The notes beneath the pieces were generated by a model that saw only the letters and a program-made list of their open reading frames with translations, ran no database searches and was not told where the DNA came from. Shown here one piece after another: positions 22,301-33,690 of a stretch of 64,000 nt of DNA (position 1 is its first letter; the number at the start of each line of letters is the position of its first letter). The position numbers were made by a program, and so were the translations under genes. This DNA comes from Triticum aestivum. Taxonomy: Eukaryota > Streptophyta > Magnoliopsida > Poales > Poaceae. The stretch spans positions 707,005,095-707,069,094 of the forward strand of contig NC_057810.1 in assembly GCF_018294505.1 (NCBI RefSeq), given 5' to 3'.

Positions 22301-22511
22301 ATTGGCCTTCTAAGCTTTTCGCCCATTTTGGCAATCGATGCCAATGGGGGAGAAGTTTCAGAGAGTTTTGTGGAGTAGCTTTGGTTTTTGTTTCCTTAGC
22401 ATTTGCATCTCATTCTCATGCATTATTGGTTGGTGCATTGCATGGTGATGCATAATTCCTTGTATAAACTCTCTTGAAAGTGATTGGCATCAATTACCAA
22501 AATGGGGGAGA
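19352..22511 (+). repeat. Non-coding 3' region with multiplied polypurine modules
   Basis: This 3.2-kb CT-rich region has no pol frame. GGGGGAG occurs at 19722, 19925, 20370, 21932, 22346 and 22504 (the last is the real tract next to the LTR), plus GGGGAG at 22002. Several sit in repeated modules: the blocks after 19722 and 19925 align for about 130 bp (GTGCAC...ATGTGTACAT...CTAGGTGG), and the blocks near 20330-20400 and 21950-22030 share TTTGTATTCAAA and TTTCTTTAGAACACTC. Words of TTGGTATC type recur about eight times between 19910 and 22130. Confidence 0.7.
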
Positions 22512-25071
22512 TTGAAAGGACATGCGGTGCCCCCATGTGTGGTTTTGGTAATTGATGACAATCTCTATGGACTAATAGTTGCCTTGAGTTATATTTGAAG
22601 GGTTTGCCCATAGGCTTTTCTTGGAGTCCATTTGTTGGTTTCAATGAGAGTTTGTGATGACCAAGGTGCTATTAAGGAATTATCCAAAGATTGGTCATAT
22701 GAGTGTTGAGCTTATTGCAAGCATGTCTTGAAGAAGAAGGTTGTGTGATCATTCATGTTTAACTTCAATACATCATCCAAATGAAGAGAGTTGCAAAGAT
22801 TCAAGGTTGATCAAGACTAAGTAAATAGTGAATCAAGTTGATCAACTCACAAAGCGTAGAAGATGTACCGAGAGGGATCAAGTGATCCCATGATATGGTA
22901 AGCATTGTCCATTGCACTTTGTGTACTAACCCATGGTCTATGTGAGAGTTCTATGTGGGGTTAGGTACGTATCCATGCGCTTGCATCAAGAGGAAGATAT
23001 CATAGAACCCATGGAAAGGATGACATCAAGTGGTGATCATCATCAAGATTGCCGTGTGCAAGTTCAAGTGGAGCATCACGAAGAGATCAAGTGCTTGAAT
23101 CTTGCCATCCATTGTGGTGTCGATGGACTTGTGAAGATGAGCCAAAGAGTGGCTCACCCATAGTGGACTATGGGGGAGCAATCATCTAGTCTTCATCGAG
23201 CCAACGCAATCAAGAAAGGTGGTCCAACTTGAGGGAGTCAAGATCGTCATCATCTAGCTCAAGTGGACCATGTGCAAGGCAAAGGTTTTCCCTTGACAGG
23301 TTTTCTATTTTACCGGTCTCATGGTGGTAGTTAGGAGACTGGGTTATAGGATCGTTTTCCGTACTATCAAGGGGGGCTCTCAAGTTGGTAGCTTGATCGT
23401 ATCGTTAGTAGAGAGCTCAAACCATTGCATCCTTGCATCTTGTTTCTTGTTCTTGTTTGGTTCTCTTTGTGAGTCTTAGAGCTTATGTCCATCTTGATGA
23501 CAAGCTTGAGTTCATCGAAAACGGAGTTCGCATGCGTCTTCTATGATGTTTTCGGTGTTGGAGGTTTTACCGGTCTTATCCGATGAAGGGTTCTCACCAT
23601 TTTCTTATGGGACTTTTCTCATTTTCTTATTCTTGATATTTCTATAAATATTGTGTAAGCCCATGTCGTTAGCTTTCCAACAAACTTGGTTTCGTTGAAT
23701 TCGGAGTCCGTTTGCAAAAGTTGTGGTTGTTTTGGTAAAGGCTGCAGCGGTACTACCGCGACTAGAGCGGATGTAACTTTTTACTACCGCTCCAGAGCGG
23801 TACTACCGCGGCTCCTAAGCGGTACTACCGCTCCAGAGCAGTACTACCGTGGCTCCTAAGTGGTAGTACCGCTCCGGACCGAAAACTCGTGTTTTCTCTC
23901 TCGTTGGGCTGTTTTGACCGTGCTAAGCGGTAGTACCGCTCCTCCAAGCGGTAGTACCGCTTGTGCACGACATGAGCACATAACGGTTGGATTCGGGAGG
24001 TCCTATAAAAGGGGGTCTTCTTCCCCAATGAACCTAATCCTTTGAGCTCGTGTTCTTCCCCCATTGTTGACCTTCTTCGAACTTTCTAACTCTCAATCCC
24101 TCCAATGATTCTTGCTAGTTCTTGAGGGAAAAGAGAGAGGAGATCTAGATCCACGTTTCCACCAATCACTTTCTCCTCTAAGTGAGGGGAACCCCTTGGA
24201 TCTAGATCTTGGAGTTCTTCGTGTTCTTCTTTTGTTCTTCCTCTCATTTTCCTCCCTAGCATTAGTTGCTTTGGTGGGATTTGGGAGAGAAGGACTTGGG
24301 TACTCCGTGTGCCCTTGCCATTGCATTTGGTGCATCGGTTTGAGTTCTCCACGGTGATACGTGGAAGTGAAATTTGAGAAGCTTATTACTCTTGGGTGTT
24401 TGGGCACCCTAGAGCTTGTTCCTCTTGGGTGCCTTGGTGCCCTAGATAGTTGGTGGTGTTCGGAGCTCAATCATTGTGGTGTAAAGCTCCGGGCAAGCAT
24501 CGGGGTCTCCAATTAGGTTGTGGAGATCTCCCCGAGCAATTTAACGGGTACCGGTGACCGCCCCCAAGGGTTGCCAAAGTGTACGGGTTCGGTGACCGCC
24601 CCCAAGGGTCATCATTTGTACGGGTTCGGTGACCGCCCTCAAGGGTCCCTTAGTGGAATGACGGCATCTCGCATTGTGCGAGGGCGTGAGGAGATTATGG
24701 TGGCCCTAGTGGCTTCTTGGGGAGCATTGTGCCTCCACACCGCTCCAAACGGAGATTAGCATCCGCAAGGGTGTGAACTTCGGGATACATCGTCGTCTCC
24801 GCGTGCCTCGGTTATCTCTTACCCGAGCCCTTTACTTATGCACTTTACTTTGTGATAGCCATATTGTTCTTTGTCATATATCTTGCTATCACATAGTTGC
24901 TTATCTTGCTTAGCATAAGTTGTTGGTGCACATAGGTGAGCCTAGTTGTTTTAAGGTTTTGTGGTTGACAAATTAACCGCTAGGTTTATTCCGCTTTTGT
25001 TCAAGCCTAAACGTTAATTATTTTAAAGCGCCTATTCACCACCCCCTCTAGGTGACATCCATGATCTTTCA
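22512..25071 (+). repeat. 3' LTR of the gag-only copia element
   Basis: Begins TGAAAGGACATGCGGTGCCC after the tract AAAATGGGGGAGAT and ends GATCTTTCA at 25071. It includes the palindrome array (23746-23962) and the TATAAAA box (24004-24010). Confidence 0.95.
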
Positions 25072-25244
25072 GAGAGGTTGGGGAAGACTCCGTCCAGCAG
25101 CAGCACGACGGCGTGGTGGTGGTGGAGGAGCGTGGCACTCCAGCAGGGCGTCGCCAAGCACCGCGAGAGACGAGGAGGAAGAGAGGTAGGGCTGCGCCAG
25201 GGAGAGGTGAAAACTCTTGTGTTGGCAGCCCCAAAGACCTCAAC

Positions 25245-25252
25245 TATATATA
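25245..25252 (-). promoter_or_regulatory. TATA box of the Angela/WIS-type LTR promoter
   Basis: TATATATA within a C/T-rich context on the minus strand (followed by GTTGAGGTCTTTGGGGC) corresponds to the core promoter position known in this LTR family. Activity in a solo LTR would run leftwards and is not established here. Confidence 0.55.
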
Positions 25253-26639
25253 GGGGAGAGGGAGGGGGCTGCGCCCCCTTTAGGGTTCCCACCCCAAGGG
25301 GTGCGGCAGCCCCTAGATCCCATCTAGGGTGCGGCCAAGGGGGGGAGAGGGGGAAACTTGCCCCCCAAGTAAGGTGGAGGCGCCCCCTCCCCAAACCCTA
25401 GGCGCCTTGGGCCCTGGTGGGGGGGGGGGCGCACCAGCCCACCTGGGGCTGGTCCCCTCCCACACTTGGCCCATGCTGCCCTCTGGGGCCGGTGGCCCCA
25501 CTTGGTGGACCCACGGGACCCTCCCGGTGGTCCCGGTACGTTACCGATAGCACCCGAAACTTTTTCGGTGACCAAAACAGGACTTCCGATATATAAATCT
25601 TTACCTCCAGATCATTCCGGAACTCCTCGTGACGTCGGGGATCTCATCCGGGACTCCGAACAACATTTGGTAACCACGTACATCTATTCCCTATAACCCT
25701 AGCATCATCGTACCTTAAGTGTGTAGACCCTACGGGTTCAGGAACCATGCAGACATGACCGAGACGTTCTCCGGTCAATAACCAACAACAGGATCTGGAT
25801 ACCCATGTTGGTTCCCACATGTTCCACGGTGATCTCATTAGATGAACCACGATGTCGAGGATTCAATCAATCCCGTATTCAATTCCCTTTGTCTAGCGGT
25901 ATGGTACTTGCCAGAGATTCGATCGTCGGTATCCCGATACCTTGTTCAATCTCGTTACCGGCAAGTCTCTTTATTCGTTCCGTAACACATCATCCCGTGA
26001 TCAACCCCTTGGTCACATTGTGCACATTATGATGATGTCCTACTGAGTGGGCCCAGAGATACCTCTCCGTCACACGGAGTGATAAATCCCAGTCTCGATT
26101 CGTGCCAACCCAACAAACACTTTCAGAGATACCCATAGTGCACCTTTATAGCCACCCAGTTACGTTGTGACGTTTGGTACACCCAAAGCATTCCTACGTC
26201 ATCCGGGAGTTGCACAATCTAATGGTCTAAGGAAATGATACTTGACATTAGAAAAGCTTTAGCACACGAACTACACGATCTTTGTGCTAGTCTTAGGATT
26301 GGGTCTTGTCCATCACATCATTCTCCTAATGATGTGATCCCGTTATCAACGACATCCAATGTCCATGGTCAGGAAACCGTAACCATCTATTGATCAACGA
26401 GCTAGTCAACTAGAGGCTTACTAGGGACATGGTGTTGTCTATGTACCCACACATGTATCTGAGTTTCCTATCAATACAATTATAGCATGGATAATAAACG
26501 ATTATCATGAACAAGGAAATATAATAATAATAACTAATTTATTATTGCGTCTAGGACATATTTCCAACATAGTTCATGATGAGTTGTTATTGTATAAAAG
26601 ATATATCTGTTTAAACATGTGCAACACCAAAATATAAAA

Positions 26640-26829
26640 AAAAAAGACATAAATGTTAGCAGTAGCGCTGGCCTAAAAACGTGCTACTAGTACTTGAACT
26701 TACCAGTAGCGCTGGTCTAGAAACGCGCTACTGCTACAAAATAGCTGTAGCGCCGTAGCAGTAGCGCTGGTGCCTGCGTTACTGGTAGCAAAAAAACCAG
26801 CGCTACTGGTAAGCTTTTCTCTAGTAGTG
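26640..26829. repeat. CACTA 1 right subterminal and terminal repeat region
   Basis: GCAGTAGCGCTGG-type words occur about five times in both orientations, ending ...TTCTCTAGTAGTG. It mirrors the left end at 11062-11335. Confidence 0.8.
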
Positions 26830-27984
26830 TATATGAAGGCTTTTACACTGGAAAAATTTGTGGGCAAGCTTACGGGACGAAACTCTGCCGCCACGAGGCG
26901 AAACCTTGGCGGAACCAATCTAGGGCTTCGGCGGAGCTGTTCTGCCGGGGAAACTTCCCTCTGGGAGGGGGAAATCATCACCATCGTCATCACCAATGAT
27001 CCTCTCATCGGGAGGGGGTCAATCTCCATCAACATCTTCACCAGCACCATCTCCTCTCAAAACCCTAGTTCATCTCTTGTATCCAATCTTGTATCCAAAC
27101 CACAAATTGGTACCTGTGGGTTGCTAGTAGTGTTGATTACTCCTTGTAGTTGATGCTAATTGGTTTACTTGGTGGAAGATCATATGTTCAGTTCCTTAAT
27201 GCATATTATTACTTCTCTGATTATGAACATGAATATGCTTTGTGAGTAGTTACGTTTGTTCCTGAGGACATGGGTGAAGTCTTGCTATTAGTAGTCATGT
27301 GAATTTGGTATTCGTTCGATATTTTGATGAGATGTATGTTGTCTTTCCTCTAGTGGTGTTATGTGAACGTCGACTACATGACACTTCACCATTATTTGGG
27401 CCTAGAGGAAGGCATAGGGAAGTAATAAGTAGATGATGGGTTGCTAGAGTGAAAGAAGCTTAAGCCCTAGTTTATGTGTTGCTTCGTTAGGGGCTGATTT
27501 GGATCCATATGTTTAATGTTGTGGTTAGGTTTACCTTAATACTTCTTTTGTAGTTGCGGATGCTTGCAATAGGGGTTAATCGTAAGTGGGATGCTTGTCC
27601 AAGTAAGGGCAGTACCCAAGCACCGGTCCACCCACATATCAAATTATCAAAGTACCGAACACGAATCATATGAGCTTGTTGAAAACTAGCTTGACGATAA
27701 TTCCCATGTGTCCTCGGGAGCTCCTTTCTCATTATAAGAAATTGTCCAGGCTTATCCTTTGCTACAAAAAGGATTGGGCCACATTGCTGCACTTTATTTA
27801 CTTTTTTTTCTTGTTACTCGTTACAATTTATCTTATCACAAAACTATCTATCACCTACAATTTCAGTGCTTGCAGAGAAAACCTTACTGAAAACCGCTTA
27901 TCATTTCCTTCTGCTCCTCGTTGGGTTCGACACTCTTACTTGTCGAAAGGACTACAATAGATCCCCTACACTTGTGGGTCATCA
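26830..27984 (+). repeat. Athila 5' LTR, right part
   Basis: Resumes after the CACTA with ATGAAGGCTTTTACACTGGA, matching the 3' LTR from about 35612, and ends TGTGGGTCATCA at 27984. Confidence 0.93.
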
Positions 27985-27995
27985 AGACTCTTTTC

Positions 27996-28013
27996 TGGCG
28001 CCGTTGCCGGGGA
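27996..28013 (+). other. Primer binding site (tRNA-Asp)
   Basis: TGGCGCCGTTGCCGGGGA, 11 bp after the LTR end, is complementary to the 3' end of plant tRNA-Asp, the primer commonly used by Athila-lineage elements. Confidence 0.9.
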
Positions 28014-28090
28014 GTGTAGCGCTTTTGGTGAGTGGAACTTGGTAAGGAAACATTTATATAGTGTGCTGAAATTTTCTGTTACTTGTCACT

Positions 28091-30064
28091 ATGGAAACTA
28101 ATCCTTTGAGGGGCTTGTTCGGGGTATCTTCACCCCGACTAGAAGAGCAAAGAGTTGCTCCTCAACCTACTGAACTTTTTGAAAATATTTATTTTGAGAT
28201 TCCTTCGGGTATGATAGAGAAACTGCTAGCTAATCCATTTGTAGGAGATGGAACATTGCATCCCGATTTACACCTTATCTTTGTGGATGAAGTTTGTGGA
28301 TTATTTAAGCTTGCAGGCATTCCCGATGATGTTGTCAAAAGGAAGGTCTTCCCTTTATCTTTGAAGGTAGATGCATTGACATGGTATAGGCTATGTGATG
28401 ATACGAGATCTTGGAATTATAAACGATTGAAGTTGGAATTTCACCAGAAGTTCTATCCTATGCATCTTGTTCATCGTGATCGTAATTACATATATAATTT
28501 CTGGCCCCGCAAAGGAGAAAGCATCTCTCAAGCTTGGGGGAGGCTTAAGTCAATGTTATATTCATGCCCCAATCATGAGCTCTCCAGAGAAATGATTATT
28601 CAAAATTTTTATGCTCGGCTTTCTCTTAATGATCGCAACCTGCTCGATACTTCCTGTGCTGGTTCTTATATGCTGAAGACTATTGATTTCAAATGGGATT
28701 TATTGGAAAGAATTGAACGCAACTCTGAAGATTGGGGTTCCGACGATGGTAAGGAGTCAGGTATGACACCTAAGTTTGATTGTGTTAAATCTTTTATGGA
28801 TACTGATGCTTTTCATGGATTTAGCACTAAATATGGACTTGACTCTGAGATAGTAGCTTCTTTCTGTGAATCTTTTGCTACTCACGTTGATCTCCCTAAG
28901 GAGAAGTGGATTAAATATAATCCTCCCATTGAAATAAAAGTAGTTGCACCTATTAAAGTTGAAGAAAAGACTGTCACCTATAGTGATCCTATTGTTCCTA
29001 CTACTTATGTTGAGAAACCCCCTTTTCCTGTTAGGGTAAAGGATCATGCTAAAACTTTGGCTGTTGTTCGTAAGAGTAATACTAGGACTTATACACCTCC
29101 TGAGCAAATCAAAGTTGAACCTAGTATTGCTATGGTTAAAGATCTCCTGGATGATGATTTAGATGGGCATGTTATTTATTTCTGTGGTGAGACTGCTAAT
29201 ATTGCTAGACCAGATACTAAGATTCATAGACCTGTGGTAGGCATGCCTGTTATTTCTGTTAAAATAGGGGATCATTGTTATCATGGCTTATGTGATATGG
29301 GTGCTAGTGCTAGTGCAATACCCTATGACTTATATAAAGAAATTATGCACGACATTGCACCCGTTGAACTGGAAGACATTGATGTTACTATTAAGCTTGC
29401 TAATACGGATACCATTAAACCAGTTGGGATTGTTAGAGATGTTGAAGTCTTGTGTGGGAAGGTTAAATATCCTGCTGATTTTCTTGTTCTTGGTTCTCCA
29501 CAAGATGACTTTTGTCCCATTATTTTTGGTAGACCCTTCTTGAATACAGTTAATGCTAAGATTGATTGTGAAAAGGATACTGTTACGATTGGCTTAGAGG
29601 GTATGTCTCATGAGTTTAATTTTCCTAAGTTTTGTAGACAGCCTCGTGATAGAGAATCACCTAGTAAGGATGAGATTATTGGTCTTGCTTCTATTGCCGT
29701 GCCTCCTACTGATCCATTAGAACAATATTTGCTTGACCATGAAAATGAGATGTTTATGAAGGAAAGAAGGGAAATAGATGAAGTGTTCCTTAAACAGGAA
29801 CCTATGCTGAAACACAACCTTCCCGTCGAAATTCTTGGGGATCCCCCTCCACCCAAGGGTGATCCCGTGTTTGAACTCAAACCATTACCTGATAATCTTA
29901 AGTATGCTTATCCTGATGAAAAGAAAATATATCCTGTTATTATTAGTGCTAACCTTTCAGAGAAAGAAGAAGACAGATTATTGAAAACTCTGAAGAAGCA
30001 CCGTGCTGCTATTGGATATACTCTGGATGATCTTAAGGGCATTTTTTTTGCGGGGGGATCTTAA
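28091..30064 (+). pseudogene. Athila gag and aspartic protease (657 residues, frame lost at the end)
   Basis: The frame starts METNPLRGLFGVSSPRLEEQ after the leader. Residues about 40-210 are the retrotransposon gag core (VFPLSLKVDALTWYRL ... ESISQAWGRLKSMLYSCP ... MIIQNFYARLS). Residues about 375-500 form a retropepsin: VIYFCGE, then the active-site region CDMGASASAIP near residue 400 (Asp followed by Met-Gly-Ala instead of Thr-Gly-Ala), and IIFGRPFLNTVNAKID. The linker toward reverse transcriptase follows, and the frame ends when a 28-bp insertion at 30044-30071 shifts it. Upstream of that point there are no stops. Confidence 0.88.
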
Positions 30065-30071
30065 GGGCATT

Positions 30072-30704
30072 AGTCCCACGTTATGCCGACACAAAATTAC
30101 AGTGGAGAAAGATGCCAAACCAGTTAGAGATCCTCAAGGACGACTCAATCCCAAGATGAAAGAAGTGGTAAGAAAGGAGATACTAAAGCTCCTTGAGGTA
30201 GGTATAATTTATCCCGTTGCTGATAGTGATTGGGTAAGCCCTGTCCATTGTGTTCCTAAAAAGGGAGGTATTACGGTCGTTCCTAATGATAAAGATGAAT
30301 TGATCCCGCAAAGAATTATTACAGGTTATAGGATGGTAATTGATTTCCGTAAATTAAATAAAGCTACTAAGAAAGATCATTACCCTTTACCTTTTATTGA
30401 TCAAATGCTAGAAAGACTATCCAAACACACATATTTCTGCTTTCTAGATGGTTATTCTAGTTTCTCTCAAATACTTGTGTCAGCGGGGGATCAATCAAAA
30501 ACTACTTTTACTTGCCCTTTCGATACTTTCGCTTATAGACGTATGCCTTTTGGTTTATGTAATGCACCTGCTACCTTTCAAAGATGCATGATGGCTATAT
30601 TCTCTGACTTTTGTGAAATGATTTGTGAGGTATTCATGGATGATTTCACCATTTATGGATCCTCTTTTGATGATTGCTTGAGCAACCTTAATCGAGTTTT
30701 GTAG
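30072..30704 (+). pseudogene. Athila reverse transcriptase domain, broken
   Basis: After the 28-bp insertion the polyprotein continues in a new frame: KEILKLLEVGIIYPV, then VPKKGG, YRMVIDFRKLNKATKKDHYP, FCFLDGYSSFSQI, YRRMPFGLCNAPATFQRCMM and EVFMDDFTIYG, which is the catalytic FMDD form of the xxDD box. A TAG at 30702-30704 and a TGA about 30 bp later interrupt the thumb/connection region. These segments are the expected palm and fingers motifs in order. Confidence 0.9.
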
Positions 30705-30847
30705 ATATGCGAAGACACTAGTCTCGTCTTGAATTGAGAAAAGTGTCACTTTATGGTTAATGAAGGCATTGTCTTGGGGCATAAGATTTCTGAGAGAGGT
30801 ATTGAAGTTGATAAAGCGATAAAGCCAAAGTTGATGCTATTGAAAAG

Positions 30848-32857
30848 ATGCCATGTCCCAATGACATAAAAGGTATAAGAAGTTTCCTTGGTCATGCCGG
30901 CTTTTATAGGAGGTTCATTAAGGACTTTTCTAAAATTTCTAGGCCTCTGACTAATTTATTGCAAAAAGATATTCCTTTTGTCTTTGATGACGATTGTGTA
31001 GAAGCATTTGAAATACTTAAGAAAGCTTTGATCACTGCACCTATTGTCCAGCCACCTAATTGGAGTTTACCTTTTGAAATTATGTGTGACGCTAGTGATT
31101 ATGCTGTAGGTGCTGTTCTAGGGAAAATAGTTGATAAGAAATTGAATGTTAGCCAGAATGCTAGTAAGACTCTTGATACTGCCCAAAGAAATTATGCTAC
31201 TACTGAAAAAGAATTCTTAGCAGTTGTGTTTGCATGTGATAAGTTTAGACCTTATATTGTTGATTCCAAAGTTACTATTCACACTGATCATGCTGCTATT
31301 AAATATCTTATGGAAACGAAAGATGCTAAGCCTAGACTCAGTAGATGGGTTCTCTTGCTCCAAGAATTTGATTTGCATATTATTGATAGAAAGGGAGCTG
31401 AGAACCCCATCGCAGACAACTTGTCTAGGTTAGAGAATGTTCTTGATGACCCACTGCCTATCGATGATAGCTTTCCCGATGAACAATTAGCAGTCGTTAA
31501 TGATTCTCGTACTGCTCCTTGGTATGCCGATTATGCTAATTACATTGTTGCTAAATTTATACCACCTAGTTTCACATACCAGCAAAAGAAAAAGTTCTTT
31601 TATGATTTAAGACATTACTTCTGGGATGACCCACACCTTTATAAAGAAGGAGTAGATGGTGTTATTAGGCATTGTGTACCTGAGCATGAACAGGAACAGA
31701 TCCTACGCAAGTGTCACTCTGAATCATATGGAGGACACCACGCTGGAGACAGAACTGCACACAAGGTATTGCAATCCAGTTTTTATTGGCCTACTCTCTT
31801 CAAAGATGCTCGTAAGTTTGTCTTATCTTGTGATGAATGTCAAATAATTGGTAATATTAGTAGACGTCAAGAAATGCCTATGAATTATTCTCTTGTTATT
31901 GAACCGTTTGATGTTTGGAGCTTTGATTATATCGGACCTTTTCCTGCCTCTAATGGTTATACACATATTTTAGTTGTTGTTGATTACGTTACTAAGTGGG
32001 TAGAAGCTATTCCAACTAGTAGTGCTGATCATAACACTTCTATTAAAATGCTTAAAGAAGTTATTTTTCCGAGGTTTGGAGTCCCTAGATATCTTATGAC
32101 TGATGATGGTTCACATTTTATTCATGGTGCTTTCCGCAAGATGCTTGCTAAGTATGATGTTAATCACATAATCACATCTCCTTATCATCTGCTGTCTAGT
32201 GGTCATGTAGAGTTGAGCAATAGAGAGCTCAAATTAATTTTGCAAAAGACTGTCAATAGATCTAGAAAGAATTGGTCCAAAAAACTTGATGATGCATTAT
32301 GGGCCTATAGAACTGCATACAAAAATCCTATGGGTATGTCTCCATATAAGATGGTTTATGGAAAAGCGTGTCATTTACCTCTTGAACTTGAACATAAAGC
32401 CTATTGGGCTATTAAAGAGCTCAACTATGACTTAAAACTTGCCGGTGAGAAGAGGTTGTTTGATATTAGCTCACTTGATGAATGGAGAACCCAAGCCTAT
32501 GAGAATGCCAAGCTATTCAAAGAAAAAGTCAAACACTGGCATGACAAAAGGATACAAAAGCGTGAGTTTAACGTAGGTGATTATGTGTTATTATTCAACT
32601 CTCGTTTAAGATTTTTTGCAGGAAAACTTCTCTCTAAATGGGAAGGTCCTTACGTTATCAAGGAGGTCTATCGTTCTAGTGCCATAAAAATCAACAACTT
32701 CGAAGGCACAAGTCCAAGGGTGGTGAAAGGTCAAAGAATTAAACATTATATCCCAGGTAATCCTATCAATGTTGAAACTAATATTATTGAAACTGTAACC
32801 CCGAAGGAATACATAAGGGACACTTTCCAGAACGTTCCAGACTCCGAAATGGAATAA
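30848..32857 (+). pseudogene. Athila RNase H and integrase (frame of 669 residues)
   Basis: This frame starts within the polyprotein ([20 protein letters not shown]), after an 8-bp tandem duplication at 30810-30825 shifted the reading frame. RNase [16 protein letters not shown] (about residue 77), [14 protein letters not shown] and TDHAAIKYL. Integrase: zinc-binding H-H-C-C region ([11 protein letters not shown] ... CDECQ, about 290-330) and catalytic residues in SFDYIGPF (about 357), TDDGSHF (about 416) and HVELSNRE (about 453). A C-terminal [18 protein letters not shown] segment follows; no chromodomain is seen. The frame itself is intact to its stop. It encodes the enzymes for RNA template removal and genomic insertion. 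Confidence 0.92.
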
Positions 32858-33173
32858 GTATGTGGTACGGTAAGTAAACCGACTGCAAAACAACTCTAAT
32901 GGCAATTTTTATCAGTTTTGGAATATTTAAGAATTTTAGGAAGAAAGAAGCAGTCCGGGAAGGACACGAGGGTGGAGGGCGCGCCCACCCTTACTGGGCG
33001 CGCCCCCTGTCTCGTGGACACCTCGTGTGCCTCCCGGACTCCGTTTTCTTGCACGTTACATATTTTGGTCGGTAAAAATTCATTATATAAACTCCTGAAG
33101 GTTTTGACCACCGTATCACGCAAATATCCTCTGTTTTCATTTCGAGCTGTTTCTGTTTTAGATCTAGAGCATC

Positions 33174-33690
33174 ATGGCGTCTCCAAGCGCTCCCAAGGAC
33201 AAGTTTTTCGAGAGGGTTATCAAACCCCTATCTCGCGGAAGTGCTGCAACACCCTCAAACCATTGAGATGCGTGAGGGGGTGCTGCACATCCGCGATGTG
33301 GTGGGACCAAGGCATACTGGAAGCGTGGAGACAAAGCTCGAAGCCGCGGAGCAGCAAGTTTTCAAGTGCCGAGGGATGGTGGAGCATGGCCTCAACGCCA
33401 ACCAGATAATGATCATGGAGTTCACCAACAACCACAAGGTAGATGCCAAGGTCATTGGGGAGACCATCTTCAAGCTTCAAGAGAAAATCGAGCACCTCCA
33501 AGCCCAGATCTATGACCTGCAAAACCAAAACTGTGAGTATGAATATAGATTCAAGAGAATGAATTTGGCTGCAGATTTAAGGATCCCTGAGACTCGATCA
33601 TCCTTCTATGATGGTGAGCCTATGCCTTGGAAGATGGACGGCAAGCCTACATCATCAACAACTCCTACTTCACCACCTCCAAGGACATAA
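33174..33690 (+). pseudogene. Extra reading frame downstream of integrase, coiled-coil protein, frameshifted
   Basis: The ATG at 33174 (MASPSAPKDKFFERVIKPLS) starts a frame that stops near 33264. A second frame from 33241 to 33690 continues with EMREGVLHIRDVV, a helical stretch with heptads (ETIFKLQEKIEHLQAQIYDLQNQN split over residues 80-105) and a Thr/Pro-rich tail. The two pieces look like one protein broken by an indel near 33241-33264. It occupies the position where some Athila elements carry an extra (sometimes called env-like) frame, but I see no signal peptide or membrane helix, so an envelope role is not supported. No family is recognised. Confidence 0.5.

Larger units (their letters stand above)
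14624..25071 (+). mobile_element. Non-autonomous Sirevirus-like copia element encoding gag only
   Basis: The two LTRs (TGAAAGGACATGC...GATCTTTCA) of 2558 and 2560 bp are flanked by the 5-bp duplication GAGAG (14619-14623, 25072-25076) inside the Angela-type LTR. The primer site is TGGTATCAGAGC (initiator tRNA-Met, 17186-17197), and the polypurine tract GGGGGAG abuts the 3' LTR. The only sizeable frame is a 704-residue gag; no protease, integrase or reverse transcriptase is present between 19352 and 22511. Palindrome arrays in U3 and multiplied polypurine motifs resemble features described for Sireviruses. LTRs differ by roughly 2% by eye, so the insertion is fairly recent. Confidence 0.9.
14349..26569 (-). 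mobile_element. Solo LTR of a BARE1/WIS/Angela-type copia element, split by a later insertion
   Basis: On the minus strand the LTR starts at 26569 with TGTTGGAAATATGTCCTAGA, the well-known start of Triticeae Angela/WIS/BARE1 LTRs, and ends at 14349 after GATGCGTAGAAATTTT...CTGCTACGG. The 5-bp duplication TAGTT flanks it (14344-14348, 26570-26574). Without the nested element (14624-25071 and its duplication) it is about 1.77 kb, the usual length for this family. There is no internal domain, so it is a solo LTR left by recombination. A TATATATA box on the minus strand lies at 25245-25252. Confidence 0.9.
11062..26829 (+). mobile_element. CACTA transposon 1 (non-autonomous), inserted in the Athila 5' LTR
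   Basis: Terminal inverted repeats CACTACTAG... (11062) and ...CTAGTAGTG (26829) are flanked by the 3-bp duplication TAT (11059-11061, 26830-26832). The uninterrupted 3' LTR reads straight through the junction at 35611-35620, proving the empty site. Without later insertions the element is about 3.5 kb. It has subterminal repeats built on GTAGCGCTGG at both ends, a C-rich leader, one unknown reading frame and a spliced B3-type gene. No transposase (TNPD-like) reading frame is present, so mobility would need help from elsewhere. Confidence 0.92.

Noticed and set aside
33174..33690. Envelope glycoprotein for the Athila extra frame
   Set aside because: No signal peptide, no membrane segment, no glycoprotein-like cysteines; only a coiled coil is visible.
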